Part shown: positions 60,806 to 64,000 of the stretch, piece by piece
Layout: every line of letters begins with the position of its first letter
How positions within the stretch are numbered: position 1 is the stretch's first letter
Assembly: GCA_032622095.1 (NCBI GenBank)
Contig: CP136063.1
Span: forward strand, 90,435,980 to 90,499,979
Origin: Siphonodentalium dalli
Taxonomy: Eukaryota; Mollusca; Scaphopoda; Gadilida; Siphonodentaliidae
DNA: 64,000 nt
Direction of reading: 5' to 3'
The notes under the pieces: model-generated
Seen by the model: only the letters and a program-made list of their open reading frames with translations
Databases searched by the model: none
What the model was told of the DNA's origin: nothing
Position numbers and translations under genes: made by a program

Positions 60806-61989
60806 AGATCACATCTTTTTACAGTCCGGCGTATTACACGCATATCCTATCAAATATAGCAAATTGACATATTGTCTTATTCCACATATATATTGCCTAA
60901 AGCCGGGCGCACACGTCGGAACATTGTTGTACAACATTGTTGTATGTGTCATACAACATTGTTGTAAGCGTCCGCACACGCTACAACAAAATGACACAAC
61001 AAATGTTATACAACAATTAGACCGGCCCCCAGATGAGGGTAGTGTCACACGAAAGGGTAGAAATATTGACGCTATCTCCAATTATCCTTGCCCCATGGGG
61101 GTTCCAAAATACTGAGGTATCCAGGGCGGAGCAGGTGGAAAATATATTTTTTTGACCTTTTTTGTGTTTTTGACCTGCAAATTTCAGTATAATCAGGAAA
61201 ACCAATAAAATAACACAAATGTTAAATTAAATGTACTTGAATATCATATAGTTATTCAATCTGTGTTGCTTAACATTTATAACATGCAAAAAGTTATATT
61301 TTCCAACAATTTTTGTGAAAAATTCACGAAAATGTCAAAAGAAATGCATAAATTGCAGTGATTTTTCAAAAAAGTTTTCCAGAAGATTTCCTATAAAATT
61401 TTCATTTTTTGGTATAAAGCTCTCAGTGGTGCAACAAAATTTTCAGCATTATATACCTGATGTTTTAATATCAACTTCCAACAAGCCGAGATATTTCCAA
61501 AAACTTAACCCACCCCCCTAAAACTGATTTTCTATCTGAAAATACCTGTCAAGTCAGAATAGCCCGTTTTCATTCCATTTTGTTAACCAATTCAGAGTCT
61601 TATCATATATAATGGAATTAGCATGTATCTGAGGAGGTTTATGTTATGGTAGAGTCTATTTTTGTTTAAATTTTGATTTTTTTGGTGTAAATTAGCTAAA
61701 ATTTTGATTATTTTTAAGTGAAAAATTTCTGAAAATTTCCCATGACTTTGTCATTTTTACGGATACAGCTGCACAACATGCACCACAATGAGCATAAATT
61801 CTTCCCCAATATCAGACATGAAATGCTATAATCATGTACCAGACCAGAATTGAGAAATAAAGTAAAACTTAACCCTACCCCAAGATAGTGTTCTCAATGC
61901 TTTCAATGTTATGCTATACTAAACTCGAAAGGTCGTTCATACTAGTTGATATAATTCATATCATAAATTGCAATAGTTCTTCCCACGGA
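60806..61989. other. AT-rich intergenic, with ACAACATTGTTGT palindromes at 60925-61015
   Basis: A short cluster of ACAACATTGTTGT-type palindromes at 60925-61015, next to 'GCACACG' motifs, looks like the end of a transposon. The remainder shows no exon or RNA gene. Confidence 0.4.
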
Positions 61990-62388
61990 TTATGCAATCT
62001 CATCTTCACTGTCGCTGTCAATGTCATCAAATGCGATGGTAACAGTCAATAGAATTTCTGTGCAACATCTTACAACTCAGGCTGCCTATCAGCCGTCCAT
62101 CCATGAAGTGCTACACCGGGAGTGGTTGATTTGGCAACGGTTGCAAGTCTCCACTGTTTTGCTATCATGTCGGCTCGTTTTGAGTGTAGAATTAAAGATT
62201 CCTCACATGATGGAAGTGCAGAAAGATCAAGTACATACATGTACTACTGATTCTCGAACTTCTGCTGGAACATTATCCGCCTAGCTTGATTCACTTTTCT
62301 CGAAAGTTGAACATAAGGCACATGCTAACTCCTCGAGTGTAGTAAGAGTGTCACTGTCCAAAATCCAATTCGTTCCTAAATAAGCCAT
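61990..62388 (-). pseudogene. Decayed coding fragment of an uncharacterised repeat-borne protein
   Basis: No intact frame, but three minus-strand pieces in order look protein-coding: from ATG at 62388 MAYLGTNWILDSDTLTTLEE, then in another frame SKRADMIAKQWRLATVAKS followed by HGW, then a third frame ending DDIDSDSEDEIA with stop at 61992-61990. An aromatic core, an 'AxxWR..HGW' segment and an acidic C-terminus recall a protein family found in many copies in aquatic invertebrate genomes. The family name is unknown to me. Frameshifts and stops indicate a pseudogene. Confidence 0.35.
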
Positions 62389-62679
62389 GACTTCCATATA
62401 TTTTGATCATATTTCCAGCGAAGGAATGTGAAGGAATGGAACCCTGGATAAGAGCATTCTCCTGTATATTTGAAATCTCGATATCACTGACTTGAATCAC
62501 CTGCCCATTAGCATAAAAATTTATTAACTATTATCAGGGGGAAATCATTTAACGTTTCCTCCATCGTGCGTAAACGCCATCAAGATGGAAAACTCTCTGA
62601 CATGACCTCTCTATCGATTAATATATCGTTGAGATATTGTGGAAAGCAAATTAGCAACCCAAGATACACATGTACAATC

Positions 62680-64000
62680 AACCCAGTAACATACAGTCAC
62701 TCCATATATACACATAAACACAATACAAATGTCAAGATAGTCACCCACTCTATACACATACACCTGACCCATGACCATATAGTCAATCCCTGTATACCTA
62801 TTCACCACTTTCCTGATCATAAGTCAATCCTTGTATACCTATTCATCTCACCATTGGCCATACGGTCACTCCCTGTATTCCTATTCGCCATGGACAAAAT
62901 AGCCATTCAAGATAAACATATACACCCAATCTATGACCATAGAGTTACTCCATGTATACATATGCATCTCACCATTGGCCATATAGCCACTTGTTTTATA
63001 TACGTATCCCTCACCCATGACCATATATATCCACACTCGTGTATACATGTACACTCCACACATGCTCATGCAGGCACTAGGTATACGCATACACCTGACC
63101 CACGACCATATAGCCACCCCCTGTGTACCTATTCAACAGATTCATGACAATACAGGCAATCATTGTATACCTATATATATTCACCTCACCGTTGGTCATA
63201 CATCACTCGCTTTATACATGTTCACCAAACCCATGGCAAAATAGCAACGCAAGATATACATATACCCCCAACCATGACCATATAATGACTCCAGGTAAAC
63301 ATATGCACCTCACTATTGGTGATATAGCCACTCACTTTAAACACATACCTCTCCATAACCATACAGCAACTCTTGTGTATACCCGTATACCATACACATG
63401 ATCATACCAGGTAAACTCCTACACCTGACCCATGACCACATAGTCACTCCCTGTATACCTATTCACCACAGTCATGATCATACAGTCACTCCTTGTATAC
63501 CTGTTCACATCACCATTGGCCATACAGTCACTCCCTGAAAACACATTTACCTCACTATTGGCCATAGAGTCACTCACTATACATATTTGCCATGTCAATA
63601 GCCATATAGCCACTCGATATATACATATACACATCCACACATGACCATCCACACGCTCGTCACTGAACATTCAGCACATATCAGTTACACTACTGCCATT
63701 CCATGTACACCTATACGCCTATACACCTATATCTATTTATCCATTCACCCCACCATGATCATACAGACAACACATGTATACATATACACCTACCTGTGAC
63801 AATACATCCACACAATGTACACATGTACATCCCACCCATGACCATACAGTCACTCCATATATACATAAAAACACATATGACCATGTTAGTACATGTACTC
63901 TCGTTATTTACATAAACCACAACAATGTCCATTGAGCCACATTGTGTACACCTGTACTGGGTAGTCATTACCATACAACCATACAGTCACTCCCTGTATA
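62680..64000. repeat. Diverged satellite, about 60-bp units, runs off the right edge
   Basis: More than 20 units of the type 'CCATGACCATATAGTCACTC', then 'CCTGTATACCTATTCACC', with variants such as 'CACCATTGGCCATACAGTCA'. Poor in G on this strand. The 193-residue open frame at 62566-63147 and several smaller ones are open only because the repeat lacks stop codons in some frames. Confidence 0.8.

Noticed and set aside
62566-63147. 193-residue plus-strand open frame, the longest in the window
   Set aside because: It is a His/Ile/Thr-rich translation of the 60-bp satellite. Several frames on both strands are similarly open, with no domain or splice context.
1-64000. tRNA or rRNA genes
   Set aside because: No cloverleaf with proper A and B boxes and no rRNA segments were noticed by eye; a tRNAscan run was not possible.

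Overview
This is a gene-poor, AT-rich metazoan window, probably from a bivalve mollusc. The lineage call rests on the gene's spliced structure and on the many interspersed repeats that carry ACGGACGG-type stretches, 'ATACCAAATTTGGT' blocks and a 3' 'CTATAGCTCCACCGGAGAC' end, which I associate with bivalve genomes. There is no sign of bacterial organisation. Most of the short open reading frames on both strands are chance frames inside repeats.

One cellular gene is supported: the 40S ribosomal protein eS12 gene (RPS12), on the minus strand from the start codon at 47321 to the stop at 4766. Five coding exons (47337-47305, 44270-44145, 21001-20899, 15602-15501, 4828-4766) join with consensus GT/AG sites and consistent phases into a 136-residue protein. 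The introns are about 3.0, 23.1, 5.3 and 10.7 kb, so a 411-nt reading frame is spread over 42.6 kb. The 5' noncoding exon and promoter were not identified.

The most interesting content is hidden in those introns. On the same strand as RPS12 there are three families of snoRNA-like sequence, each in its own intron. Intron 4 has seven copies of a box C/D candidate (family A), three of them in a perfect 460-bp tandem triplication. Intron 3 has five copies of another box C/D candidate (family B), in two subtypes with different guides, mostly on a duplicated 1.15-kb unit. Intron 2 has three copies of a hairpin + H-box element that looks like an H/ACA RNA. Human RPS12 is also a host of C/D and H/ACA snoRNAs, so the architecture is plausible. 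The amplification and guide divergence are the unusual part.

The rest is a layered transposon landscape. Several insertions can be delimited exactly by target-site duplications, and some also by an empty duplicate copy in the same window. They include hAT-type elements with 8-bp duplications (29094, 33091, 51774, 55041, 56720), a Harbinger-like element (TAA; 6520-8184), a piggyBac-like MITE (TTAA; 13507-13890), a 65-bp-TIR element with a 9-bp duplication (9634-10998), a CAG...CTG group with 6-7-bp duplications (12454, 21704, 26636, 43084, 44834) and a 255-bp fold-back element (35313-35567). Two very large interrupted palindromes (21269-29030 and 51481-59320) carry nested insertions in their arms.

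The 3' flank of RPS12 (1-4700) is fold-back and bivalve-type repeats. The 5' flank (47.5-64 kb) holds transposon remnants (a zinc-finger transposase fragment at 49237-49527 and a decayed coding fragment at 61990-62388) and ends in a diverged satellite of about 60-bp units that runs off the right edge.
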